A DNA stretch of 64,000 bases. It comes from Spirosoma oryzae (GTDB lineage Bacteria > Bacteroidota > Bacteroidia > Cytophagales > Spirosomataceae). The translations under genes and the position numbers were made by a program. The first letter of the stretch is position 1, and every line of letters begins with the position of its first letter. The notes under the pieces were generated by a model. The model had not been told where the DNA came from. It did not search any database and worked only from the letters and a program-made list of their open reading frames with translations. Location: the NCBI RefSeq assembly GCF_003002825.1, contig NZ_PVTE01000030.1, positions 1 through 64,000 of the forward strand, in the 5' to 3' direction. Of the stretch, positions 34,751-42,294 are shown in pieces.

Positions 34751-35197
34751 CTAGGCAACATAATCGGTAATCACACCTCTTTTGATTAGGTATCTATTTT
34801 TTAGATAAAGAACGGGAAATGCGATTAGGATAAAGTAAATGTAGCCAACCCATCGGCTAGGAAACTCAAGGCTAAAATTATCAACCAGGGGCCAGATAGG
34901 AACAAGCATCAAAATAAACCATTCCGTGGCCATAAACCGATTAAAACGTAGTTGCAGCGGAATGAGAAATAAATCTATTAGAAAGCTAAGTATGCCCATG
35001 CCAGCCCAGATTGGCAATGTGTATAGTAAAATTAGTATAACGCTGACTGAGTTCTGGCAGAAAGTTAAGAAGCTGGCGTAGTTTTCAATTACAATCGAGC
35101 CCAATCCTATAAGGATAACTGGCAAAAAAGTACATAGTACGATCGCAACAATAAAAAGTAAATTTGCTCTGATTATGATACCTATATTACTACCCAT
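34751..35197 (-). CDS. Hypothetical polytopic membrane protein
   Basis: 148 residues with four strong hydrophobic segments (LLFIVAIVLCTFLPVILIGL and others). Codon use is A/T-rich compared with the flanking core genes. No family recognised; could be an ion or toxin-immunity membrane protein, but nothing shows it. Confidence 0.6.
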   Translation of the reverse strand: MGSNIGIIIRANLLFIVAIVLCTFLPVILIGLGSIVIENYASFLTFCQNSVSVILILLYTLPIWAGMGILSFLIDLFLIPLQLRFNRFMATEWFILMLVPIWPLVDNFSLEFPSRWVGYIYFILIAFPVLYLKNRYLIKRGVITDYVA

Positions 35198-35238
35198 CTA
35201 ATTCATTGGATAATGAGTAAGTCAACAAACGTATAATC

Positions 35239-35296
35239 AATAACTTTATCTAGTGTTATTAGCCTGGACGGGCTAATAACACTAGATAAAGTTATT
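35239..35296. terminator. Perfect 26-bp hairpin over a gene end
   Basis: aataactttatctagtgtta and on (35239-35264) pairs without mismatch with 35271-35296 around a 6-nt loop tggacg. The right arm includes the last codons and stop of the 35282 gene. A terminator or RNA-stabilising stem is likely, but the length and perfection are unusual and there is no T-run. Confidence 0.7.
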
Positions 35297-35953
35297 CTCC
35301 TTTTTGAATTTTTCATAATAAGGAAGCCAGTTGTGTAGATTATACTGGGGATCATAAAAGATATTATCTACGTAAGTTACTTTTGCCAGTATTTGTGGAT
35401 CGTTGCACAAGTTAGCAATTCGTAAACCTCGCAGGAAATGGTCAGCTTGTCCGCCCAACAGCTTACGCCAGTATTGACCCGTTGCGTGAAGTGTATTTAG
35501 TTCATTCAGTATATTAGGTAATCGGCTATATCGCTCAAGAAAAGCCCAACCACGCGTTTCCATATAATCGATGACAATTTGCGCAAATCGCTCGGCCCCT
35601 TTAGTGGTCGATGTTGACTGTTTACTGTGTTCGTAACTCACCGTTTGCTGCGAGTCGTACACGGTACAACCAGAGTAGTCATCATTAAGAATTCTATTAG
35701 AAAAATCAACCTGTGGGTTGCCTATACTGACCATAAATTTTTCAATGTCAGCATAAGATAGGCCGAGACTAAAACAAGTTTGTCCTGCACTGATAAAATG
35801 AAACATAACAAAGGCTACGCCAAAGTCAGTTTTAGCGATAAAACAGCTACTCATGCCTTGGTGCAATTGTCTTTTAAAACCGAAATCTTGGAAATAAGGA
35901 TTAAGTAGGTCCAGCACAATGGTTTCCTGCTCGTTGATGCTTAATCGTTCCAT
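35282..35953 (-). CDS. Hypothetical protein, possibly DUF4304-like
   Basis: 223 residues, soluble. LLNPYFQDFGFKRQLHQG near the N-terminus followed by FVMFHFISAGQTCFSLGLSY loosely recalls DUF4304, a family common next to immunity genes; I am not sure. The C-terminal part (YWRKLLGGQADHFLRGLRIA) has no motif I know. ATG at 35953 chosen over a TTG. The coding end forms half of the 26-bp hairpin. Confidence 0.6.
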   Translation of the reverse strand: MERLSINEQETIVLDLLNPYFQDFGFKRQLHQGMSSCFIAKTDFGVAFVMFHFISAGQTCFSLGLSYADIEKFMVSIGNPQVDFSNRILNDDYSGCTVYDSQQTVSYEHSKQSTSTTKGAERFAQIVIDYMETRGWAFLERYSRLPNILNELNTLHATGQYWRKLLGGQADHFLRGLRIANLCNDPQILAKVTYVDNIFYDPQYNLHNWLPYYEKFKKENNFI

Positions 35954-36002
35954 TATCAATATTTACGGGTTGTATCGGTAACATGAACGGGTTTACCCGC
36001 TC

Positions 36003-36104
36003 CTATTGACAGACCAAATACCAGGATTCTTCGTTGACTGATGCGTTCATAAAAATACAACATTCCAATTCGCCGTAAACGTACAGGGTGTAGAGTTGAG
36101 GCAT
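36003..36104 (-). CDS. 33-codon ORF coupled by TAATG
   Basis: Its ATG shares one base with the TAA stop of the upstream 36104-36670 gene (TAATG), a classic re-initiation site. It encodes MPQLYTLYVYGELECCIFMN and 13 more residues. It may be a tiny coupled gene or the remnant of a longer one. Low confidence. Confidence 0.3.
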   Translation of the reverse strand: MPQLYTLYVYGELECCIFMNASVNEESWYLVCQ

Positions 36105-36670
36105 TAAATCGCCTTCTGCCGAAATAAATTGTATATGGTCTGATCAGCCTCTATATGAGCCATTCCGTAAACAATACCTGAGCTGGGCCCTCTCATATCG
36201 CCATCTTTATGGCCCAAACAAACTAGTGTTTTGCAACGCGGATCACCATCCTGACTTTCTGCCAGGAGTACCCTGGTGTCGTATGACCTCACGCGTAGCT
36301 GGCCGTAGTCGAATTTTTGATACGAGCGACTTTCAAACCGTATATCGTAGCCGAAGCTCCCGGTCAGATCAGGGTGCCGGGAAATGTCATATCGGTATAA
36401 CCCCCACAGTTCGCCCAAGCGTTCGATAAAACGCTGCTTGCGTATAGATGCGGTAGGACCTGTGGTATAAAAAGATAGATTCAGGTGTGCCCCAAAATCG
36501 TTGGTGTTACTGTTGTCCAGCAGTGGTTTCGAATCGAAGGGAGCCAGGCGGACGGTGGTACGATCCGCAAATGCTGACGGTGTAAAGTCAAACTCGACGG
36601 GAATCGGATAGGCGCGGCCGTTGATCCAGACCGAACCGTCTATTTTCTTGAGTGTAAATTCGTCATTCAC
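36104..36670 (-). CDS. Hypothetical protein (accessory island)
   Basis: 188 residues from a GTG start. The first half resembles a beta-rich domain (GSVWINGRAYPIPVEFDF); later YDIRFESRSYQKFDYGQLRV and the short C-terminal IYNLFRQKAI. No domain recognised. The start could lie elsewhere because no ATG occurs near the front. Confidence 0.6.
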   Translation of the reverse strand: MNDEFTLKKIDGSVWINGRAYPIPVEFDFTPSAFADRTTVRLAPFDSKPLLDNSNTNDFGAHLNLSFYTTGPTASIRKQRFIERLGELWGLYRYDISRHPDLTGSFGYDIRFESRSYQKFDYGQLRVRSYDTRVLLAESQDGDPRCKTLVCLGHKDGDMRGPSSGIVYGMAHIEADQTIYNLFRQKAI

Positions 36671-36813
36671 GTTTCGTCAAAGAATCATCAGGTGAGTACG
36701 CTTCTTTTTCCGCCATCTCCCCGGCTGATCGCCGAAGCGATCGTCAATGATACGCTACTCATGCAAATACGCAGTGGTAGCCTAAAATTACTATGAACTG
36801 GTATGGCTACTGC

Positions 36814-37473
36814 CTATAGAAAAGTCTCAATGGCTTTGCCACGGATGGCGGGGGGTACGGCTGAAAACAAAACGGTTGTCTTGATTTGGTACTTTTGGGT
36901 CATCAAAAACTCGGCATCCCACTGGTTGGTTTGGTATTCTTGGTAAGCCAACCCAAGCTTACGCATCCACTCCATCGTGATCCGATGGTGAAGAAAGGCT
37001 ATGTTGAAATGGGTTAGCCAACCCAGATGCTTAACTTGTTCGTAGGTAGCGTACGCCGGATAATAGTCTGACAAGGCACCGCCCCAGAATACCCGCCAGG
37101 TTGCATCCTGAGAAACAACTTCATAGGAAAACGGCTCGTCGGATTCATGAATATACCCCTTCGATTCAGGCAGTACATAGTCAAAGGCAGTCAGGGGCAA
37201 GTAGCCTAAAGGTTTCCAGCGGATGTCGCCTGTGCGTTGCGGTGGCGTACCCATGGCTAACAAGTGACTAGTCAGCAGGTCAAGTTGTCCGAAAAAAGCA
37301 GGATCAAATTTCTTTATTGGTAAGTCGGAACGATAATCGAGAATTTTCACTAAAAAGGAAGGCGATACGTGCCCTAACTCATTAGGATTGATGGTCTGCA
37401 CATAGGCATAGCCGAGCTGGCTGGTCAGCGGCACTTCCCATATTAGACTTTGGTACCCATTTACTAATTTCAT
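36814..37473 (-). CDS. Imm26-like protein (tentative)
   Basis: 219 residues. LIWEVPLTSQLGYAYVQTIN followed by PSFLVKILDYRSDLP has the general look of the Imm26 immunity domain, where an SH3-like start carries IPL..GYAYG. The C-terminal third (HRITMEWMRKLGLAYQEYQ) is extra. The call rests on remembered patterns and island context. Confidence 0.5.
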   Translation of the reverse strand: MKLVNGYQSLIWEVPLTSQLGYAYVQTINPNELGHVSPSFLVKILDYRSDLPIKKFDPAFFGQLDLLTSHLLAMGTPPQRTGDIRWKPLGYLPLTAFDYVLPESKGYIHESDEPFSYEVVSQDATWRVFWGGALSDYYPAYATYEQVKHLGWLTHFNIAFLHHRITMEWMRKLGLAYQEYQTNQWDAEFLMTQKYQIKTTVLFSAVPPAIRGKAIETFL

Positions 37474-37639
37474 TCAAAACGGCAGACTGGTGTTTATGTA
37501 CATGAATCCGGGCCGCGCGTAGGCCAGTTTACGTGAATTACCATATTTCTACCAATGCGTGTAGACTACGGGCGTTACAGGATAGTTATGGCGACAGAAA
37601 CGCTTCAGTCAAGAACTCATTGTTCTCGTGAGTCGTCGT

Positions 37640-38086
37640 TCAATCGAGGCTAGTCATCGTCACCTTTGATTGACTGACTAACTCATCAGCAATTGACAGG
37701 ATAAATGCCAGTTCCCGGGCCGAGTAATAGGCAACCGAAAGCGGCTCATTGGTTTCAACCCAGACCCATATCGTTCGACTACATTGGTGCTTGAGTTTAA
37801 GCATTTGGAGCCGGTCTATTTTTCCACGAAAGAGTTTATCAAACTGGTCAAGGTGGGGGTGGAGGTTGGGGGTGTGCTGACTAAGTTGGTTTGTGGAAAC
37901 CGACCAACGGGTATTTGTGCGTTGGTCGGTTTCGTTTGGGTAGGGATTGTATGGGCTCCTGGACGTGTAAAGATCCCCTTTGTTAAAGGCATGGTCCGCC
38001 GTGAGCCCCAAAATGGTAGAAATATCCTCCACTGATAGCGAGTCTGATTCAATCAGGTACTGGCATTTGACATTGTATAAGCTCAT
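37640..38086 (-). CDS. DUF4279 family protein
   Basis: 148 residues. MSLYNVKCQYLIESDSLSVE, then ISTILGLTADHAFNKGD and the Trp-rich middle (TIWVWVETNEPLSVAYYS) match DUF4279, a domain frequent beside polymorphic-toxin immunity genes. Role unknown. The ATG at 38086 starts the conserved part; an earlier ATG at 38104 adds six residues. Confidence 0.7.
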   Translation of the reverse strand: MSLYNVKCQYLIESDSLSVEDISTILGLTADHAFNKGDLYTSRSPYNPYPNETDQRTNTRWSVSTNQLSQHTPNLHPHLDQFDKLFRGKIDRLQMLKLKHQCSRTIWVWVETNEPLSVAYYSARELAFILSIADELVSQSKVTMTSLD

Positions 38087-38227
38087 GATGGATGGGCCCA
38101 ACATAGATGGCGTTGGTAGCAGGCAAGTTTACGAATTTAGTGTATGCCAAATGCCCATTTCCTGAGGAGATCCCTAAACTTCTAATTATACCTTTTGCTG
38201 TGGCTTACCCAGTATCAAATTGCCGTC

Positions 38228-38608
38228 TCACATATCAACGTCTAGAAAAATAGAGCGTAGTTGAGTTTGTAAAACTGTTGCTTTCCATTTTTGGGACAAT
38301 TCAGTTCGTGTATCAGTGAATCTGATGAACTCGTAGTACATCGCATTTTCGCTTCGGCCACATACGTGCAAAAGGTGGCTTGCCGATTCCCGGACCACCA
38401 AGTTGCCGGTGCAGTGGTGTAGTCTGTCAGTAATTATCACCGCCGTCCATTAGTAACTCCCATCCGCTGATTGTCTGCCAACTATAAATGAGCACAACAC
38501 AGCCCCAAATGCTGCCGCTATAAACAACCACCCTGACAGATACCCGGATGCAGAGAGCCAGCGTACATAACGCCCAAGCTGCATAATGTTTAGGGAGCAG
38601 TTGCCCAT
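38228..38608 (-). pseudogene. Membrane-anchored hypothetical gene with in-frame stop
   Basis: From ATG 38608 the frame reads MGNCSLNIMQLGRYVRWLSA, a membrane segment (GWLFIAAAFGAVLCSFIVG), then TAA at 38450-38452. The same frame continues open past the stop as WTAVIITDRLHHCTGNLVVR and on to 38228. One nonsense mutation in a 126-codon gene explains both halves; two short separate genes (the second from a GTG at 38440) is the alternative. Confidence 0.45.
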
Positions 38609-38631
38609 ATCGGCAGTTTTTTGGTCGCTGG

Positions 38632-38672
38632 TGCGCCCACCCGATCCAGGATACGCAACCGGCAGGCTACGC
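38632..38672. repeat. Partial GTAGCCTGGA-type repeat
   Basis: cccgatccaggatacg and ccggcaggctac resemble, in part, the inner and outer words of the elements at 8982-9023 and 59716-59818. It lies directly downstream of the MazG-like gene stop and marks the right edge of the accessory island. Confidence 0.4.
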
Positions 38673-38674
38673 AT

Positions 38675-39001
38675 TTACTTTAGCTTCTCGTTGTTCAGGT
38701 GGCGGGTGGCGTCGCGGCTGTTTTTTTTGTCGAGGTTACGCTGGAACGCATCGGTCAGGTTGATACCCGTCTGATTGGCGAGGCAGAGCAAGACCCAGAG
38801 AACGTCGGCCATCTCGTCGCCGAGGTCTTTGGCCTTGTCGGACTCCTTTTCCGACTGCTCGCCGTAACGTCGGGCGATGATGCGGGCTACCTCGCCAACC
38901 TCTTCGGTCAGCATGGCCATATTAGTCAGTTCGTTGAAATACCGAACGCCGACGGTTTTGATCCAGTCGTCGACGGTGCGTTGGGCGTCGTCCAGTGTCA
39001 T
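38675..39001 (-). CDS. MazG-like nucleotide pyrophosphohydrolase
   Basis: 108 residues of the all-alpha NTP pyrophosphatase fold. Metal-binding residues sit in MLTEEVGEVARIIARRYGE and LGDEMADVLWVLLCLANQTG. It would hydrolyse non-canonical or excess (d)NTPs. ATG at 39001 is used; it overlaps the stop of the DUF4177-like gene (ATGA), so the two are translationally coupled. Confidence 0.88.
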   Translation of the reverse strand: MTLDDAQRTVDDWIKTVGVRYFNELTNMAMLTEEVGEVARIIARRYGEQSEKESDKAKDLGDEMADVLWVLLCLANQTGINLTDAFQRNLDKKNSRDATRHLNNEKLK

Positions 39002-39198
39002 GATAGTTCTCGTTTCAGCATGATAAGCACGTTGCGCGATGAACCGTTCCCCCAGTTCAGGTCGACTGACGATGCAATCTCCCAACCTTCCCGGCCCAGT
39101 CGGTTCAGCTCGTCGGTCAGTTCCTGTATGTCTACTTTGCCACCCCAGAAGCCACGGTTGGCGGATACATCAAGGGTGCGGTACTCGAATCGTTTCAT
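38998..39198 (-). CDS. DUF4177-like small protein
   Basis: 66 residues, MKRFEYRTLDV, then LTDELNRLGREGWEIASSVD and a final VLIMLKRE, the compact pattern of DUF4177. Function unknown. Overlaps the MazG-like gene by four bases. Confidence 0.8.
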   Translation of the reverse strand: MKRFEYRTLDVSANRGFWGGKVDIQELTDELNRLGREGWEIASSVDLNWGNGSSRNVLIMLKRELS

Positions 39199-39337
39199 GG
39201 TATAGTTTGTCTGGTTGATTTATTTTGGTAGTCAGCGCGGTTACCTAAGGTAGCGATGCAACATCGTCTATCGCCGTAAAATGAACAATCAGTCCGCTAC
39301 AACTGGCTGGTTTTACGGCTGACCGGTTCGTTTTCGA

Positions 39338-39345
39338 TATATTTG
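39338..39345 (+). promoter_or_regulatory. Candidate -7 element of the GMC operon
   Basis: TATATTTG fits TANNTTTG; TTTT/TTTA at 39311-39314 is a weak -33 match at 23 bp. Transcription from here would begin near 39352, which argues for the ATG at 39388 and against the TTG at 39343 as start of the GMC gene. Confidence 0.45.
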
Positions 39346-39387
39346 TCTATTGCGACAACCGAAACAGGACACCAAAAACTGCACACG

Positions 39388-41115
39388 ATGACGATAACCG
39401 GCGATGCAACAGCAAACCAGACCTACGATGCCATTGTGATTGGTTCGGGCATAAGCGGGGGCTGGGCGGCCAAAGAACTTTGTGAGCAAGGTTTGCGGAC
39501 GCTGGTGCTGGAACGCGGGCGCGACGTACGCCACATCACCGATTACCCTACCGCAACGCTCAATCCGTGGGATTTTGCCCACCGCAACCGTATGCCGGAA
39601 GCGTTTGATCGGGAGAACCCGGTCGCCACGAAATGCTACGCACTGGATGAAGCCACGCAGCAGTTCTTCGTGAAAGACGCCGAGCATCCATACGTGCAGG
39701 AAAAGCCGTTCGACTGGATTCGGGGGTATCAGGTAGGGGGGAAATCGCTGATCTGGGCGCGACAGACGCAGCGCTGGAGTCGGTTCGATTTCGAAGCCAA
39801 CGCCCGTGATGGTGCTGCTGTCGACTGGCCGATTCGGTACGACGACATCGCGCCCTGGTATAGCCATGTCGAAAAATTTGTGGGTATCAGTGGTAATCGC
39901 GACGGGCTGGAGACGCTTCCTGACGGCGAGTTTCTGAAACCGTGGGAACTGAACTGCGTCGAGAAACAGATTCAGCAGCGGGTGGCGCAGCATTATAAAG
40001 ATAGGTACGTCATCGTTGGTCGTTGTGCGCACCTAACCGAGCCGAAGCAGATCCATTATGATCAAGGGCGGGCACAGTGTCAGGCGCGGCATCTGTGCTA
40101 TCGGGGCTGTCCGTATGGTGGTTATTTCAGCAGCAATTCCAGCACACTGCCGTGGGCGGCAAAAACCGGTAAGCTGACATTGCGCCCGGATTCGGTCGTT
40201 CACTCGATCATTTACGACGATACGACACAACGGGCGACGGGCGTACGCGTCGTCGATGCCCATACGAAGCAGATGACCGAGTATTTCGCCAAGATTATCT
40301 TTGTCAATGCAGCCTGTCTGAATACCAACCTGATTCTGCTCAACTCAACGTCTCGCCGATTCCCGACCGGATTGGGTAACGACAGCGGTGTACTGGGCCA
40401 ATACGTTGCTTTTCATAACTACCGGGGTAATATCGTCGCCGATTTTGCCGGCTTTCCTGACGGCTACTACTACGGCCGCCGACCGACTTCGGCCTTTATG
40501 CCCAACTTCCGCAACGTGAGTCGGCAGGAAACGAGCGGCCCGGCATCCCGGTTTCTGCGCGGCTACATGGTGGCCTTCAGTGCAGCGCGGGGCGGCTGGC
40601 AGCGGGGCACTAGTCAGGAAGGGTTCGGAGCAGCTTTCAAAGATGACCTGAGTGATCCCGGCGCATGGCATGTGTCGATGATGATGCAGGGCGAAACGAT
40701 TCCTAAAAAAGAAAACCACGTCCGGCTCAGCACCGATAAAAAGGATACCTGGGGTATTCCTCAACTGGTCACGTCGATTGATTACGACAATAACGATCTG
40801 GAGTCGATGCGCGATTTTCTGACCCAGGGTAGCGAGATGCTGGAGAAATCGGGTTGCCGTAATATCCGACCCTACGACGATCACCGCAACCCCGGTCTCG
40901 ACATTCACGAGATGGGGGGGGCGCGCATGGGCCGCGATCCGAAAACATCGCTGCTCAATGCACACAATCAATTACACAGCGTGAAAAACGTGTTTGTCAC
41001 GGATGGGGCGGCAATGACTTCGACCGGAACTCAAAACCCGTCGATCACATTCATGGCGCTCACGGCCCGTGCCGCACGTTACGCTGTGAGTGAACTGAAA
41101 AAGAAAAATCTGTGA
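39388..41115 (+). CDS. GMC-family oxidoreductase
   Basis: 575-residue FAD enzyme of the glucose-methanol-choline type. FAD loop AIVIGSGISGGWAAKELCEQ, a GYQVGGKSLIWARQ segment, and the C-terminal HEMGGARMG with DGAAMTSTGTQNPSITFMAL, carrying the active-site His and Asn. The Cys-rich CYRGCPYGGY is usual for the bacterial gluconate/sorbose dehydrogenase-like branch. No Tat signal or subunit 3 gene is seen, so the acceptor and substrate are open. Confidence 0.9.
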   Translation: MTITGDATANQTYDAIVIGSGISGGWAAKELCEQGLRTLVLERGRDVRHITDYPTATLNPWDFAHRNRMPEAFDRENPVATKCYALDEATQQFFVKDAEHPYVQEKPFDWIRGYQVGGKSLIWARQTQRWSRFDFEANARDGAAVDWPIRYDDIAPWYSHVEKFVGISGNRDGLETLPDGEFLKPWELNCVEKQIQQRVAQHYKDRYVIVGRCAHLTEPKQIHYDQGRAQCQARHLCYRGCPYGGYFSSNSSTLPWAAKTGKLTLRPDSVVHSIIYDDTTQRATGVRVVDAHTKQMTEYFAKIIFVNAACLNTNLILLNSTSRRFPTGLGNDSGVLGQYVAFHNYRGNIVADFAGFPDGYYYGRRPTSAFMPNFRNVSRQETSGPASRFLRGYMVAFSAARGGWQRGTSQEGFGAAFKDDLSDPGAWHVSMMMQGETIPKKENHVRLSTDKKDTWGIPQLVTSIDYDNNDLESMRDFLTQGSEMLEKSGCRNIRPYDDHRNPGLDIHEMGGARMGRDPKTSLLNAHNQLHSVKNVFVTDGAAMTSTGTQNPSITFMALTARAARYAVSELKKKNL

Positions 41116-41579
41116 GTATACAGTCCGAACAACCTATCCGGCAGGCCCTGCTTACCGCTTGCCAGACCTACGTACAACAACGCATCGATACGGCCCGGCA
41201 GGCCATGGAAGCGGCACAGGCGTCGGCCAACGAAGAGTCGAAAAGTAGTGCGGGTGATAAATATGAAACTGGCCGGGCAATGGCGCAGATCGAACGGGAC
41301 CGCCATGCGCAGCTGCTAGCCGAAGCACTGAAGCTACAGCAGGAACTGGCCCGAATCAACATCGATAAAGCGTACGAGACGGTGCAGCCGGGTAGCCTGG
41401 TCAGTACCGACCGGGGCCGTTTCTTCATCAGCATCAGCGCCGGTAAGCTGACCCATGCTGGTGTCGATTACTTCGCCGTGTCGCCGGCGTCGCCGATTGC
41501 AGCCCTGCTGGTCGGTAAACGAATCGGGGATGTCGTGACCTTCAACCGCCAGCCATACCGCCTGCTGACTGTGGAGTAG
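41112..41579 (+). CDS. GreA/GreB-like C-terminal domain protein
   Basis: 155 residues. An N-terminal coiled coil (ARQAMEAAQASANEESKSSA, RDRHAQLLAEALKLQQELAR) is followed by a GreA-type C-terminal domain (PGSLVSTDRGRFFISIS, SPIAALLVGKRIGDVV, end of FKBP-like fold). Often misnamed 3-oxoacyl-ACP synthase in databases. It starts at a GTG overlapping the GMC stop (GTGA). A role at RNA polymerase is inferred. Confidence 0.7.
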   Translation: MSIQSEQPIRQALLTACQTYVQQRIDTARQAMEAAQASANEESKSSAGDKYETGRAMAQIERDRHAQLLAEALKLQQELARINIDKAYETVQPGSLVSTDRGRFFISISAGKLTHAGVDYFAVSPASPIAALLVGKRIGDVVTFNRQPYRLLTVE

Positions 41580-41645
41580 CAGCAGGGGCTGATAAAATTG
41601 TGGGTTACTGGTAGGAAAGAACGCCACCTAATAACGAGCATTTGG

Positions 41646-42242
41646 ATGAAGCCGGAAACCAACACGTTCTTCCCAAAAAATCGTCAGCAATGGCGCGACT
41701 GGCTGGCGGAACACCACGATAAGCAGCCGTCTGTCTGGTTGCTGTATGCAAAGAAAAAGTCAGGCTTGCCGGGCATAACCTACGACGAAGCGGTGGAGGA
41801 AGCCCTGTGTTTTGGCTGGATTGATAGTACGGCCAAACCCGTCGATGCCGATACGTTCATGCAGTTTTTCTGTCCGCGCAAAGCCAAAAGTGGCTGGTCG
41901 AAAGTCAACAAAGAGCGTCTTGTGCGGCTAACCCATGCCGGCTTGATGATGCCGGCTGGTATTGCCAGCGTTGAACGAGCTAAAGAAAACGGTTCGTGGG
42001 AACTACTGGACGAAGCCGAAGCACAGATTATTCCGCCCGACCTGGCGTCCGAACTCGCCAAACGGCCCGTTGCCAGTGATTTCTTCACGAACCTGTGCCG
42101 TTCGGATAAGCGAGCGATTCTGATCTGGATTTCGGCGGCAAAGCGTAGCGAAACGCGGCAGAAACGAATTGCCGAACTGATTGACTGTACCGATCAGCGT
42201 CGTAAGCCCAGGTTACTACAGCCAACGAAAAAGAAGCTGTGA
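41646..42242 (+). CDS. YdeI/OmpD-associated family protein
   Basis: 198 residues. FPKNRQQWRDWLAEHHDKQP, YDEAVEEALCFGWIDSTAK and FCPRKAKSGWSKVNKERLVR are the family signature; the C-terminal FFTNLCRSDKRAILIWISAA and AKRSETRQKRIAELI also fit. Related to proteins linked with resistance to cationic peptides, but the biochemical role is unknown. ATG at 41646 chosen because the conserved region begins there. Confidence 0.88.
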   Translation: MKPETNTFFPKNRQQWRDWLAEHHDKQPSVWLLYAKKKSGLPGITYDEAVEEALCFGWIDSTAKPVDADTFMQFFCPRKAKSGWSKVNKERLVRLTHAGLMMPAGIASVERAKENGSWELLDEAEAQIIPPDLASELAKRPVASDFFTNLCRSDKRAILIWISAAKRSETRQKRIAELIDCTDQRRKPRLLQPTKKKL

Positions 42243-42289
42243 ACGGCTGTTGCCCGGTCATTGCCGAAACGACCGGACAACAGCCGTTT
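42242..42289. terminator. Bidirectional terminator
   Basis: aacggctgttgcccggtc pairs with gaccggacaacagccgttt with one bulge around an 11-nt loop, between the convergent YdeI and glycosyltransferase genes. Confidence 0.85.
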
Positions 42290-42294
42290 ACGAG

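Noticed and set aside
41112-41579. 3-oxoacyl-ACP synthase, a label often given to this type
   Set aside because: 155 residues with a coiled coil and GreA-like domain; no ketosynthase motif.
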